DNA of 64,000 nucleotides from Lepas anatifera (taxonomy: Eukaryota; Arthropoda; Thecostraca; Lepadidae): the NCBI GenBank assembly GCA_034440635.1, contig JAOTON010001673.1, forward strand, positions 58,501 through 122,500, written 5' to 3'. Positions 46,506-58,864 of the stretch are shown here, piece after piece (position 1 is the stretch's first letter; every line of letters begins with the position of its first letter). A program made the translations under genes and the position numbers. Under the pieces are notes generated by a model. It ran no database searches and was not told the origin of the DNA. It was given only the letters and a program-made list of their open reading frames with translations.

Positions 46506-47298
46506 GTACTGGGGGGTTTAACTAACGCGTTAGCTGGGGGAACTGGCGCATTAGCTGGGGGGGTTTAACTAACGAGTTAGCTGGGGGAACTGGCGCGTTA
46601 GCTGGGGGTAACTAGCGCGTTAGCCGGGGGTAACTAACGCGTTAGCTGGGGGAACTGGCGCGTTAGCTGGGGGAACTGGCGCGTTAGCTGGGGGGAACTG
46701 GCGCGTTAGCTGGGGGAACTGGCGCGTTAGCTGGGGGTAGCTAACGCGTTAGCAGGGGGGTAACTAGCGCGTTAGCTGGGGGTAACTAGCGCGTTAGCTG
46801 AGGGGGTAACTAACGCGTTAGCTGAGGGTAACTAGCGCGTTAGCTGGGGGGTAACTAGCGCGTTAGCTGGGGGGTAACTAGCGCGATAGCTGGGGGTTTA
46901 ACTAACGCGTTAGCTGGGGGTAACTAGCGCGTTAGCTGGGGCTAACTAGCGCGTTAGCTGGGGGTAACTAACGCGTTAGCTGGGGGTAACTAATGCGTTA
47001 GCTGGGGGTTTAACTAACGCGTTAGCTGGGGTAACTAGCGCGTTAGCTGGGGTAGCTAACGCGTCAGCTGGGGATAACTAGCGCGTTAGCTGGGGGTTAC
47101 TAACGCGTTAGCTGGGGGTTTAATTAACGCGTTAGCTGAGGGTAACTAGCGCGTTAGCTGGGTGTAACTAACGCGTTAGCTGGGGGGTAACTAGCGCGTT
47201 AGCTGGGGGTAACTAACGCGTTAGCTGGGGGTTCAACTAACGCGTTAGCTGGGGGTAACTAACCCGTTAACTGGGAGTTTAACTGGCGCGTTAGCTGT
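46506..47298. repeat. 22-bp satellite, about 36 units
   Basis: Units follow the pattern TAACTAGCGCGTTAGC plus five or six G. The main variants are TAACTAACGCG and AACTGGCGCG at the start. The CTAACGCGTTAG version is a perfect 12-bp palindrome with a central MluI site. Regular G5-6 runs every 22 bp on one strand give quadruplex potential. The array starts exactly where LINE homology stops and joins the 28-bp satellite without a spacer at about 47299. Confidence 0.93.
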
Positions 47299-50200
47299 CA
47301 GCGCCGTGTGCAGTGTGTCGTATGTACAGCGCCGTGTGTAGTGTGTCGTGTGTACAGCGCCGTGTGTAGTGTGTCGTGTGTAAGGCGCCGTGTGTAGTGT
47401 GTCGTGTGTACAGCGCCGTGTGTAGTGTGTCGTGTGTACAGCACCGTGTGTAGTGTGTCGTGTGTACAGCGCCGTGTGTAGTGTGTCGTGTGTACAGCGC
47501 CGTGTGTAGTGTGTCGTGTGTACAGCGCCGTGTGTAGCGTGTCGTGTGTACAGCGCCGTGTGTAGTGTGTCGTGTGTACAGCGCCGTGTGTACAGCGCCG
47601 TGTGTAGTGTGTCGTGTGTACAGCGCCGTGTGTAGTGTGTCGTGTGTACAGCACCGTGTGTAGTGTGTCGTGTGTACAACGCCGTGTGTAGTGTGTCGTG
47701 TGTACAGCGCCGTGTGTAGTGTGTCGTGTGTACAGCGCCGTGTGTAGTGTGTCGTGTGTACAGCGCCGTGTGTAGTGTGTCGTGTGTACAGCGCCGTGTG
47801 TAGTGTGTCGTGTGTACAGCGCCGTGTGTAGTGTGTCGTGTGTACAGCGCCGTGTGTAGCGTGTCGTGTGTACAGCGCCGTGTGTAGTGTGTCGTGTGTA
47901 CAGCGCCGTGTGTAGCGTGTCGTGTGTACAGCGCCGTGTGTAGTGTGTCGTGTGTACAGCGCCGTGTGTAGTGTCGTGTGTACAGCGCCGTGTGTAGTGT
48001 GTCGTGTGTACAGCGCCGTGTGTAGTGTGTCGTGTGTACAGCGCCGTGTGTAGTGTGTCGTGTGTACAGCGCCGTGTGTAGTGTGTCGTGTGTACAGCGC
48101 CGTGTGTAGTGTGTCGTGTGTACAGCGCCGTGTGTAGCGTGTCGTGTGTACAGCGCCGTGTGTAGTGTGTCGTGTGTACAGCGCCGTGTGTAGTGTGTCG
48201 TGTGTACAGCGCCGTGTGTAGCGTGTCGTGTGTACAGCGCCGTGTGTAGTGTGTCGTGTGTACAGCGCCGTGTGTAGTGTGTCGTGTGTACAGCGCCGTG
48301 AGTAGTGTGTCGTGTGTACAGCGCCGTGTGTAGTGTGTCGTGTGTACAGCGCCGTGTGTAGTGTGTCGTGTGTACAGCGCCGTGTGTAGCGTGTCGTGTG
48401 TACAGCGCCGTGTGTAGTGTGTCGTGTGTACAGCGCCGTGTGTAGTGTGTCGTGTGTACAGCGCCGTGTGTAGTGTGTCGTGTGTACAGCGCCGTGTGTA
48501 GTGTGTCGTGTGTACAGCGCCGTGTGTAGTGTGTCGTGTGTACAGCGCCGTGTGTAGTGTGTCGTGTGTACAGCGCCGTGTGTAGTGTGTCGTGTGTACA
48601 GCGCCGTGTGTAGTGTGTCGTGTGTACAGCGCCGTGTGTAGTGTGTCGTGTGTACAGCGCCGTGTGTAGTGTGTCGTGTGTAGTGTGTCGTGTGTACAGC
48701 GTCGTGTGTAGTGTGTCGTGTGTACAGCGCCGTGTGTAGTGTGTCGTGTGTACAGCGCCGTGTGTAGCGTGTCGTGTGTACAGCGCCGTGTGTAGCGTGT
48801 CGTGTGTACAGCGCCGTGTGTAGTGTGTCGTGTGTACAGCACCGTGTGTAGTGTGTCGTGTGTACAGCGCCGTGTGTAGTGTGTCGTGTGTAGTGTGTCG
48901 TGTGTACAGCGTCGTGTGTAGTGTGTCGTGTGTACAGCGCCGTGTGTAGTGTGTAGTGTGTCGTGTGTACAGCGCCGTGTGTAGCGTGTCGTGTGTACAG
49001 CGCCGTGTGTAGCGTGTCGTGTGTACAGCGCCGTGTGTAGTGTGTCGTGTGTACAGCACCGTGTGGTGTGTAGCGTGTCGTGTGTACAGCGCCGTGTGTA
49101 GTGTGTCGTGTGTACAGCGCCGTGTGTAGCGTGTCGTGTGTACAGCGCCGTGTGTAGTGTGTCGTGTGTACAGCGCCGTGTGTAGTGTGTCGTGTGTACA
49201 GCGCCGTGTGTAGTGTGTCGTGTGTACAGCGCCGTGTGTAGTGTGTCGTGTGTACAGCGCCGTGTGTAGCGTGTCGTGTGTACAGCGCCGTGTAGTGTGT
49301 CGTGTGTACAGCGCCGTGTGTAGTGTGTCGTGTGTACAGCGCCGTGTGTAGTGTGTCGTGTGTACAGCGCCGTGTGTAGCGTGTCGTGTGTACAGCGCCG
49401 TGTGTAGTGTGTCGTGTGTACAGCGCCGTGTGTAGTGTGTCGTGTGTACAGCACCGTGTGTAGCGTGTCGTGTGTACAGCGCCGTGTGTAGTGTGTCGTG
49501 TGTACAGCGCCGTGTGTAGTGTGTCGTGTGTACAGCGCCGTGTGTAGTGTGTCGTGTGTACAGCGCCGTGTGTAGTGTGTCGTGTGTACAGCGCCGTGTG
49601 TAGTGTGTCGTGTGTACAGCGCCGTGTGTAGTGTGTCGTGTGTACAGCGCCGTGTGTAGTGTGTCGTGTGTACAGCGCCGTGTGTAGTGTGTCGTGTGTA
49701 CAGCGCCGTGTGTAGTGTGTCGTGTGTACAGCGCCGTGTGTAGTGTGTCGTGTGTACAGCGCCGTGTGTAGCGTGTCGTGTGTACAGCGCCGTGTGTAGT
49801 GTGTCGTGTGTACAGCGCCGTGTGTAGCGTGTCGTGTGTACAGCGCCGTGTGTAGTGTGTCGTGTGTACAGCGCCGTGTGTAGTGTGTCGTGTGTACAGC
49901 GCCGTGAGTAGTGTGTCGTGTGTACAGCGCCGTGTGTAGTGTGTCGTGTGTACAGCGCCGTGTGTAGTGTGTCGTGTGTACAGCGCCGTGTGTAGTGTGT
50001 CGTGTGTACAGCGCCGTGTGTAGCGTGTCGTGTGTACAGCGCCGTGTGTAGTGTGTCGTGTGTACAGCGCCGTGTGTAGTGTGTCGTGTGTACAGCGCCG
50101 TGTGTAGTGTGTCGTGTGTACAGCGCCGTGTGTAGTGTGTCGTGTGTACAGCGCCGTGTGTAGTGTGTCGTGTGTACAGCGCCGTGTGTAGTGTGTCGCG

Positions 50201-52243
50201 TGTACAGCGCCGTGTGTAGTGTGTCGTGTGTACAGCGCCGTGTGTAGTGTGTCGTGTGTACAGCGCCGTGTGTAGTGTGTCGTGTGTACAGCGCCGTGTG
50301 TAGTGTGTCGTGTGTACAGCGCCGTGTGTAGTGTGTCGTGTGTACAGCGCCGTGTGTTGTGTGTCGTGTGTAGTGTGTCGTGTGTACAGCGTCGTGTGTA
50401 GTGTGTCGTGTGTACAGCGCCGTGTGTAGTGTGTCGTGTGTACAGCGCCGTGTGTAGCGTGTCGTGTGTACAGCGCCGTGTGTAGCGTGTCGTGTGTACA
50501 GCGCCGTGTGTAGTGTGTCGTGTGTACAGCACCGTGTGTAGTGTGTCGTGTGTACAGCGCCGTGTGTAGTGTGTCGTGTGTAGTGTGTCGTGTGTACAGC
50601 GTCGTGTGTAGTGTGTCGTGTGTACAGCGCCGTGTGTAGTGTGTAGTGTGTCGTGTGTACAGCGCCGTGTGTAGCGTGTCGTGTGTACAGCGCCGTGTGT
50701 AGCGTGTCGTGTGTACAGCGCCGTGTGTAGTGTGTCGTGTGTACAGCACCGTGTGGTGTGTAGCGTGTCGTGTGTACAGCGCCGTGTGTAGTGTGTCGTG
50801 TGTACAGCGCCGTGTGTAGCGTGTCGTGTGTACAGCGCCGTGTGTAGTGTGTCGTGTGTACAGCGCCGTGTGTAGTGTGTCGTGTGTACAGCGCCGTGTG
50901 TAGTGTGTCGTGTGTACAGCGCCGTGTGTAGTGTGTCGTGTGTACAGCGCCGTGTGTAGCGTGTCGTGTGTACAGCGCCGTGTGTAGTGTGTCGTGTGTA
51001 CAGCGCCGTGTGTAGTGTGTCGTGTGTACAGCGCCGTGTGTAGTGTGTCGTGTGTACAGCGCCGTGTGTAGCGTGTCGTGTGTACAGCGCCGTGTGTAGT
51101 GTGTCGTGTGTACAGCGCCGTGTGTAGTGTGTCTGTGTACAGCACCGTGTGTAGCGTGTCGTGTGTACAGCGCCGTGTGTAGTGTGTCGTGTATAGTGCG
51201 CCGTGTGTTGTGTGTCGTGTGTAGTGTGTCGTGTATCGTGTGTCGTGTGTCGTGTGTCGTGTGTCGTGTGTCGTGTGTCGTGTGTCGTGTGTCGTGTGTA
51301 GTGTGTCGTGTGTCGTGTGTCGTGTGTCGTGTGTCGTGTGTACAGCGCCGTGTGTAGTGTGTCGTGTGTACAGCGCCGTGTGTAGCGTGTCGTGTGTACA
51401 GCGCCGTGTGTAGCGTGTCGTGTGTACAGCGCCGTGTGTAGTGTGTCGTGTGTACAGCACCGTGTGTAGTGTGTCGTGTGTACAGCGCCGTGTGTAGTGT
51501 GTCGTGTGTACAGCGTCGTGTGTAGTGTGTCGTGTGTACAGCGCCGTGTGTAGTGTGTAGTGTGTCGTGTGTACAGCGCCGTGTGTAGCGTGTCGTGTGT
51601 ACAGCGCCGTGTGTAGCGTGTCGTGTGTACAGCGCCGTGTGTAGTGTGTCGTGTGTACAGCACCGTGTGGTGTGTAGCGTGTCGTGTGTACAGCGCCGTG
51701 TGTAGTGTGTCGTGTGTACAGCGCCGTGTGTAGCGTGTCGTGTGTACAGCGCCGTGTGTAGTGTGTCGTGTGTACAGCGCCGTGTGTAGTGTGTCGTGTG
51801 TACAGCGCCGTGTGTAGTGTGTCGTGTGTACAGCGCCGTGTGTAGTGTGTCGTGTGTACAGCGCCGTGTGTAGCGTGTCGTGTGTACAGCGCCGTGTGTA
51901 GTGTGTCGTGTGTACAGCGCCGTGTGTAGTGTGTCGTGTGTACAGCGCCGTGTGTAGTGTGTCGTGTGTACAGCGCCGTGTGTAGCGTGTCGTGTGTACA
52001 GCGCCGTGTGTAGTGTGTCGTGTGTACAGCGCCGTGTGTAGTGTGTCGTGTGTACAGCGCCGTGTGTAGCGTGTCGTGTGTACAGCGCCGTGTGTAGTGT
52101 GTCGTGTGTACAGCGCCGTGTGTAGTGTGTCGTGTGTACAGCGCCGTGTGTAGTGTGTCGTGTGTACAGCGCCGTGTGTAGTGTGTCGTGTGTACAGCGC
52201 CGTGTGTAGCGTGTCGTGTGTACAGCGCCGTGTGTAGTGTGTC
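47299..52243. repeat. 28-bp satellite, about 176 units
   Basis: The unit is four related 7-mers: TACAGCG, CCGTGTG, TAGTGTG, TCGTGTG. Common variants are TAGCGTG for the third and CACCGTG in the second block. Near 51200-51340 the array collapses to almost pure CGTGTGT heptamers. A diagnostic GTGTGGTGTGTAGCG junction recurs at 49061, 50751 and 51665, showing larger internal duplications. The minus-strand unit has no stop, and 28 is not divisible by three, so all three frames stay open for about 1,660 codons each. These are not genes. The true copy number may differ, since such arrays assemble poorly. Confidence 0.95.
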
Positions 52244-53462
52244 TCTGCTGAGCCCGGCACAGAGACACACCCCTCCTCCGCCAGCGCGTGCCATCACAGG
52301 CAGCGGCGGCTGCAGATCACGTGTGCAGTTAGCTGCCTAACACACCCCCGCGCCGAAGGTCGGGCCGTATCGTGGAGAGCGCCGGTGAGAGATGCAACTC
52401 AGGGCCAGATTGCAAGCTAGAGATGCCGCATTTAGGACCAAAATAATCACCTGTGAAAATAAATCAATAAAGCAGTACGTTTGAAATGGATTGACAAATA
52501 TTAGGCATATGAGAAGTCTTAAACTGAAGTGGGATGTCAGCGAGTACATGGAAATATTAATGCGTCGACACATAAGTCATACCAGAGACACACTTTCAGA
52601 GAGTGCCTAACGGGGGAACGCCTGGAGCAGAAGACATCGAAAAAGGACACCTGTTCTCCACAGGTGCCTCCTCCGCAATGGAATCACCAAGTCTCAACAC
52701 CACCATCCCTGGCGCCAGCAAGGCGCGTCACCACAATAGCAGCGGTCCGACGGCACACAGCCACAGTCCACCATCTGGCTGCAACCCGGCAGCAGCGGCA
52801 GCTACTAATCACCGAGACAACAGCCACGTCCCAGGCACCAGCGCTCCTCATTACTGCGCCTCAAACAGCGACCATGCGACCCCGCAAGGTTACCGCCGCC
52901 TGCGGCGCTGCCAGAGCCAGTTGTGTTGCACAATCGCCAGCCTTTGCAATCTTGGCTGCGCGGCAAAACGCACCGAGGCAGTCGGCACTCGCCGAATCAT
53001 TTTGTGCTCAGCTCCAGTCTAGCAGCCGACCGGCGCGCCGCAGCACCTGTCGTTTCAATGCTGGCATCTCCTTATTGCAGTGATTCGCAGGGTTGGCATC
53101 ACGCTCGCACACAGCGACGCGGCAACGCACATTGCAACCTTCGGCAGGCTGGCCAAGGTTAGAGGCAGCGCGGGGCAGCGAGCGGCCGCCAGGTGGCCGG
53201 GCCGTGCCGCCAGTGACAGAGCCGCCTGCCATCGCGAGCAGCGTCCTCTGTTGCCGGGCGGGCTCGACCAAGGCTGGCCGAACCGGCAAAAGAATAATGG
53301 GCCTGCACAAGTTAAACACATGCTTACAATAAACTATTCAATAACTCATCGAACAATCTATCCAAACTGGGAAGCCAGGACAAATTCGTTGCAATTCCAA
53401 ACAAGGAAGCTCAAGGTCTCAGATAAAGAAAGTTCTAAACCATTCCGCCGGTATTTGGCAGC
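52244..53462. other. GC-rich stretch after the satellite, no recognised gene
   Basis: The satellite ends abruptly at TGTGTC followed by TCTGCTGAGCCCGGCAC. Overlapping open frames on both strands (for example 52529-53083 plus and 53008-53319 minus) lack recognisable domains. Nothing further is supported. Confidence 0.4.
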
Positions 53463-53850
53463 ACCAGTTGTGCGGCTACCTTGACAACGCAGCGGTGCCC
53501 CGGCCACGCTCCAGCTGTGCGGCTACCCTGCCAACTTAGCGTTGCCCCGGCCACGCTCCAGCTGTGCGGCTACCCTGCCAACTTAGCGTTGCCCCGGCCA
53601 CGCTCCAGCTGTGCGGCTACCTTGCCAACGCAGCGGTGCCCCGGCCACGCTCCAGCTGTGCGGCTACCTTGCCAACGCAGCGGTGCCCCGGCCACGCTCC
53701 AGCTGTGCGGCTACCTTGCCAACGCAGCGGTGCCCCGGCCACGCTCCAGTTTTACAGCTACCTTGCCAACGCAGCGGTGCCCCGGCCACGCTCCAGTTTT
53801 ACAGCTACCTTGCCAACGCAGCGGTGCCCCGGCCACGCTCCAGTTGGTTT
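53463..53850. repeat. 47-bp minisatellite, eight units
   Basis: Each unit carries GCGGCTACCTTGCCAACGCA, GCGGTGCCCCGGCCACGCTC and CAGCTGT. Two early units have AACTTAGCGTTGCCCC and the last have CAGTTTTACAGC, so subtypes are grouped, as expected from local unit duplication. Because 47 is not divisible by three, open plus-strand frames of up to 150 residues cycle through the same peptide, and I reject them as genes. Confidence 0.92.
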
Positions 53851-54436
53851 GGGCGATGGCTAGCGGAGCATTAACACGACAGGTATCTAATAATTTTCCG
53901 ACTTTAATCGGTTTCCTATCATCAATACACTAGTCAAGTACGCCGCGTCAGTGAGGTGTTATCAGTATGGCAATAATGACAATACGTAAGGGGTAGAAAT
54001 CCCTGCCCTTGACCGCGTCTCCGCCTCAGTGACAGCCGAGCCAAGAGCCTACATTGATCATCAACTGAGGAATTTGTGGCGTTAAGAAACTGTCAGACAA
54101 ATTTCACGTACCTTTTCATAGGCTAAGATACCAACTATTAACATAAATTTACTGATCGTATGCACACCTTCATATCTGACTACAGATTTGGGCTCCTCAA
54201 GAATGATGACAGGAAATTTGTACCTGACTGACTCGCAGGCATATCTGCGCAGGCTCCTAAGCAGCCGGCCAGGCGAAATCTCGTTCAAAGGTTCGCTGGC
54301 CCAAGAAAAGAGTTCACTGAGCTGACCTGGTGCGATCGGTCACTACTCCTAACAAAGCCAAAGGCAAAGTGACCAATATCAAGCACCCCCGGACAAAAAC
54401 AGATGCAGAGAGCCCAGGTGACCGGGCAGCTTTTAA
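53851..54436. other. Unassigned stretch
   Basis: No gene or repeat is supported. It ends at the TTAA (54433-54436) that flanks the next element. Confidence 0.45.
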
Positions 54437-55256
54437 CACGCGCATTGACGGGGGTGGGTACCCGCCCCCTTGGGTTTTTCGGAAATAGTACAAAAACAGC
54501 TGCGCGTAGCGCCACCGTATTTGGCATACCTTTTCTCTTATCATCTTTACAACTTTTGTGAAAATTTTTAAGGTCAGGTCATCTCAGGTCAGGCCACCAG
54601 CACAAGTCCTCAAAAGAAGTTTAAGATAGCAAAAGTCGGGACAGGGTGAACTTATCCGATTGAAACTCATATCACATAATGGGCCCACCGAGTTCTCTAA
54701 AATATGTTCCGGTATTTTTTATATCGATGACCTAAGGTCAAGTACCAGCATGACCTCTACATTGGAAATACATGGGTACAATGGTTTTAAGTGAATAACT
54801 AGTAACAGATGGAGATAGAGCGTTTATTTTAACTGCATTAGATTTGCCTTGTCTTTATGGTTCTAATGATATGCATTTTATATAATTTGACGTTGACCTG
54901 ACCTAGGTCAAATCTTTGATTTGACCTAGCAAGGTCATATTATATATCATTCCATTCAGATTGCTGCGAGGATTCATATAGTTCAAATAGTTTTGCTCTA
55001 TCTTTACTTGTTCAGACGTAATGACCGAAAACCTTCATTTACATGTTATCCATATTACGGCATGTTTTGACCTCTAGTGACCTTAAATGTGACCTGACAA
55101 AATATAATCCAAATATTTCCGATGGAGAAGTGGATGGGCTGCCCAACGCCTTTGACCGTTTTTCGCTACCTAGCGTGGTTCTCGAGATCTTAGGGGGGGG
55201 CGGGTACCCACCCTCCGTCAAGGCGAAGGTGGCTCAGACCCCCGTCAATGCGCGTG
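54437..55256 (+). mobile_element. piggyBac-like MITE, CACGCGCATTGAC family, complete copy
   Basis: An 820-bp element between TTAA at 54433-54436 and TTAA at 55257-55260. Both ends begin CACGCGCATTGACGGGGG reading inward. Subterminally the left has GGGTACCCGCCCCC and the right its counterpart after a CTCAGACC block. The interior is dense in AGGTCA/TGACCT, including the perfect palindrome TGACCTAGGTCA at 54899-54910. It is collinear with the copy at 6414-7256. No protein is encoded. Confidence 0.9.
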
Positions 55257-55260
55257 TTAA

Positions 55261-56659
55261 AGCGTATCCACTTCAGTTTACCATCTGGCTGATGGGTCAT
55301 TATACTTAAAAATCCTGCTCTCGCGTTTAGGGACGGGACAGCCCAAAGGAATCCCAGTGCGATACATCCATGGTACTGTAAAAAACCTTAAGAATAACCA
55401 TCTACGTCCCATTATCTCCCAAATACCGACTCTAGCCAGTGCTGCCAGATGCCCAATGCCAAAAACCTCAGGATTTCAACTTCAAACCCTCCAGTTTCAA
55501 TTTCAATTTATTTATTCAATCGTCAAACGGTATTCCCAATTATGGACGAGGTCATTGTGATAAAATTATGTACATATATACATGCATACATGAGGGCAAC
55601 ACCTACAGAATAATAAAACCTCATGTTCACAACGCTAAAAAATTGCGCTTTTAAACATGCTGCAAACATGTATAAAAACAGCACATAAGGAACTATGAAA
55701 TCTAATACAAAGCTAAAATACACTGTGGTGGTTTAAAACAGATCCTAAATCATAATGCTATAAAATATTCCAAAACATCTCTCCGAAACGTGCAATAATC
55801 GTCATGAAAGTAGGGGGGGGGGGGCAGACGTTGGCAGTGGCGTAGCCAGGATTCGGCAGAGGGGTCCGACAACCGTCGGCGGGCCCCCGGCCGGGGGTCT
55901 CCTCAGTAACCGGGGCCCATCTATACTTTAGTATAATATTTTAACATTATAACATTTAAACAAAGGAAACTTTACTGTGCCTTTTTAAGTGTTTGTTCTT
56001 ATTTTGTTTATAGCTAGATTTTTCTCGATTTGACCAAGTGTTGGTAAATTTAGGTTTCCAAATATTAAAGCTGGCCCGTACCTATATGGTAGCGTGGCTA
56101 TAACAGCTTACTGGTATTTTTTTAGAAATTAAATATTGCTGCGTGCATGATTTTAAACCTGACTCTACTTCAATTCGCTCTGGTAATCAGGCCCAGCAGC
56201 CTTACAAACTTTGATCATGGAATTATTGAAGGTCAGTCGTTTTGAGCACGAATAAATTATCCCGCAATGGGTACCAACTATTTCCGCGTGTCGAACTCAT
56301 GAACTATTTAATCAGGAAATTTCAAAGATATGAAAAGAAAAATGAATCAAAATACAAGGGACATGACAGTGTGTCCCGGACGTTATATAACGTCTATTCT
56401 GCGGGCATGTCCTTTTGAATTCACCACAGTTACTTGCTTACCCTTGCGATGTTGTAAATGAGCAAATTACCAAGGCAATAGACACCCGATATATCTATCT
56501 CTATCTCGATATATCTATTTAAGCTTATGGACGATAAAACTAGATTAACGTTTGCCTTTCTTTCGGCACTGGTGCCAGATCGTCATGTTTCAATTTGCAT
56601 TTTTTTGGTACACAGTGGGCGCATGGGCGTAGGCTTTATATAGGTCTTGTATTGCTGTG
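55261..56659. other. AT-rich stretch with a hAT-like left terminus at 55835
   Basis: A 12-base G run at about 55813 precedes CAGTGGCGTAGCCAGGATTC at 55835, a close match to the CAGGGGCGCAGCCAGG terminus at 29702. The matching right end was not found, so the element that starts here cannot be delimited. No coding sequence is recognised. Confidence 0.45.
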
Positions 56660-58862
56660 CCAGCGTTAAGTCATCCAGGACCACCACCCATCGCCCCACC
56701 CCCATGACCCCTGGGTCGAGAAGAGATCTCCAGTCTTGTACCTAGCACTTGACATGATGCCGAAACCAGTACGTGGGGACCACCCGAAAACAACACTTTT
56801 CCCGTACGTCCCCCAAACCAGCATTTGGGGTACCCTGGGACTGCCTGCTGGGGCTCTCTGAAACTTACTCTCATGAGGCCCTGAGGCTAGCTCTGAGCGG
56901 GGGGGATGAGGGGAGGAATGCCCTCTGAGGCTAGCTCTCGGGGACACTTGAGGGAAGCCCCAGGGGACCCCTGAGACTAGCTCCTGGAGACCTCCGATAC
57001 CAATACTCGTAAGACTAATTGTCGGGTCTCTACTTGTCTAATTGTCGAGATTAGCTCTCCGGCCCTCCTTACACTAGAACTGAAATATCCCCTGAAAATA
57101 ACTGGGGCTCCCGAGATCAGTTCTTGTGTAACCTGAGACTAGCTCTGGGGCCGCCTAAGACCGCCGCCAACACTTGGCGGCACTCATAAGGCTAATTTTC
57201 GGCCCCTCCCCCGATTAGATCTCGGGGGTCTCTGAGACCCATTCACGGCGCCTCTTGACCAAAAGTGAGGGGCCCCTACAAATCTCTCGGGGCTCCTGAG
57301 ATAAGTTATCGGCAGCAACTCTGAGACTAACTATCGGGACCCCCAGATTTGCTCTCGGGGGGGGCCTGAGACTGACTCGGGGCAATCCAGATTAGCTTTC
57401 GGAGGTCCCCTGAGGCTGTTTCTGGGGTATGGTGGGTGGGGAGGGGAGCTGAGAATGACTTCCCGACAGCCTGAGACCAACTCTGGGGCGCCCCCTGAGA
57501 CTGACCCTCGGAGAAAGAGGGGATGGAAGCAACCCTGAGACAAGTCTTTGGCGCTCCTGAGACTGACTCTCAGATCTGGGAATTACTCTCGGAGCCCCAA
57601 GATTAGCTCTCGGATGTTCCTGAGCCCTCTCCCGGGAGCCCTATGAGACTAACTTTTGGGCGCTCTCTGAGTTTGACTCTCGGGGCCCCTTATACCAAAA
57701 TTGGGGGGGCACAGCCTAAGGCTAAATCTCAAGGGCTCCCAAAATTACCTCTCAGGGGGCCCCCTGAGACCAGCACTCTGCGGATCAAATGAGACTAAGT
57801 CTCGGAGCCCAGATTTACCCTCGGAGCCACTGAAAGTAAATGTTGACTCCCGAGAGAGACAACCGTGAGAGTAGGAGGGTCCCTGACACCGACACTCGGG
57901 CCCCCTGAGACTGAGTCTCGGGGGTCCCCGAGACTAACTTTTCGGGGTCACCTTGACCGACTCTTAAGGTTCTCTGATACGGACTTTCAGAGCCCCCTGT
58001 AATGGACTTTTGCCGGGCCTTGAGACCCACTCTCTGGGGACCCTGGGACAAGCTCGGGGGGGCTCCTGAGACTGGCACTCGAGCCCCCTGACACCGAATT
58101 TTGGGCCACTGAGACCAACTCTTGGGAGGCCCCTAAGACCGAATCTCGGGGTTCCCCTTGACAGACTCTTGGGGTTCCCTTGACCGACTCTTGGGTTTCC
58201 CTGAGACGGACACTCAGGAGATCCCCTGAAATAGACTTTCGCTGGGCCCTGAGACCCACTCTCTGGGGCCCCTGAGGCCGACTTTCGGGGCCACCTGAAA
58301 CAAACTCTCAGGGGCCCCCTGAAGTCTACTTTCGTGGGGGCCTTGGGACCAACTACCAGGGCGGGGACCTTGAAGCTGACTCGGAACCCACTGAGAGCGA
58401 ATCTTCGGGGCCCAGAGGCTGAATCTGGGGGCCCCGTGCTCAGAGAATCCTTTGCAGTGGTTCAGGTCGGCCCAAGGGGGTCCGCGGACCCCTACGACCC
58501 CCTTGGCCAACCACTGCATTCACACATTTGAGGGCCCGCCGAGAGAAGCATTTAGAGGCCCCTTAAATCATTGCTTGGGACCCTCCCCCGAGCCCAATAC
58601 TCGGGAGCTCCTTGAGACCCATGCCCGGGGGCTCCTAAAACCAAGCTCGGGGTCCCACTTAGATCAAGCTCGGGGGCACCCTTAGACTCATGCTCGTGCT
58701 TTCTTCAGGAATAACTCGACACCGATGTTTGGGAGCCCCACAGGTCAATATTCGGAGTCCCCCCTCCGAGACTAATGCTCAGTATCCTGGAGCCCCTCGA
58801 TACCGTTGCTCGGGGCCCTGAGCCCAGGCCTGGGGGCCCACCAAAATCTGGGTCCCCAGGCC
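56660..58862. repeat. Degenerate CCTGAGACTGACTCTCGGGG array
   Basis: About 90 loosely conserved units of 20-27 bp run on CCCTGAGACT(A/G)ACTCTCGGGG-like words. The design (CCTGAG plus GGGGCCCC linkers) parallels the CTGAGCTGATCTGGTGCCCC array at 31.3-33.0 kb. It lies between the CAGTGGCGTAGCCAGG terminus at 55835 and a LINE fragment. Open minus-strand frames inside are by-products. Confidence 0.8.
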
Positions 58863-58864
58863 TA

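Noticed and set aside
46506..47298. Telomeric repeat
   Set aside because: The unit is 22 bp with ACGCGT and G runs, not a TTAGG-type short telomere repeat, and it lies inside the window.
47245..52297. Three minus-strand open frames of about 1,660-1,670 residues
   Set aside because: They are the three frames of one stop-free 28-bp satellite and encode the same cycle. No domain or splice context.
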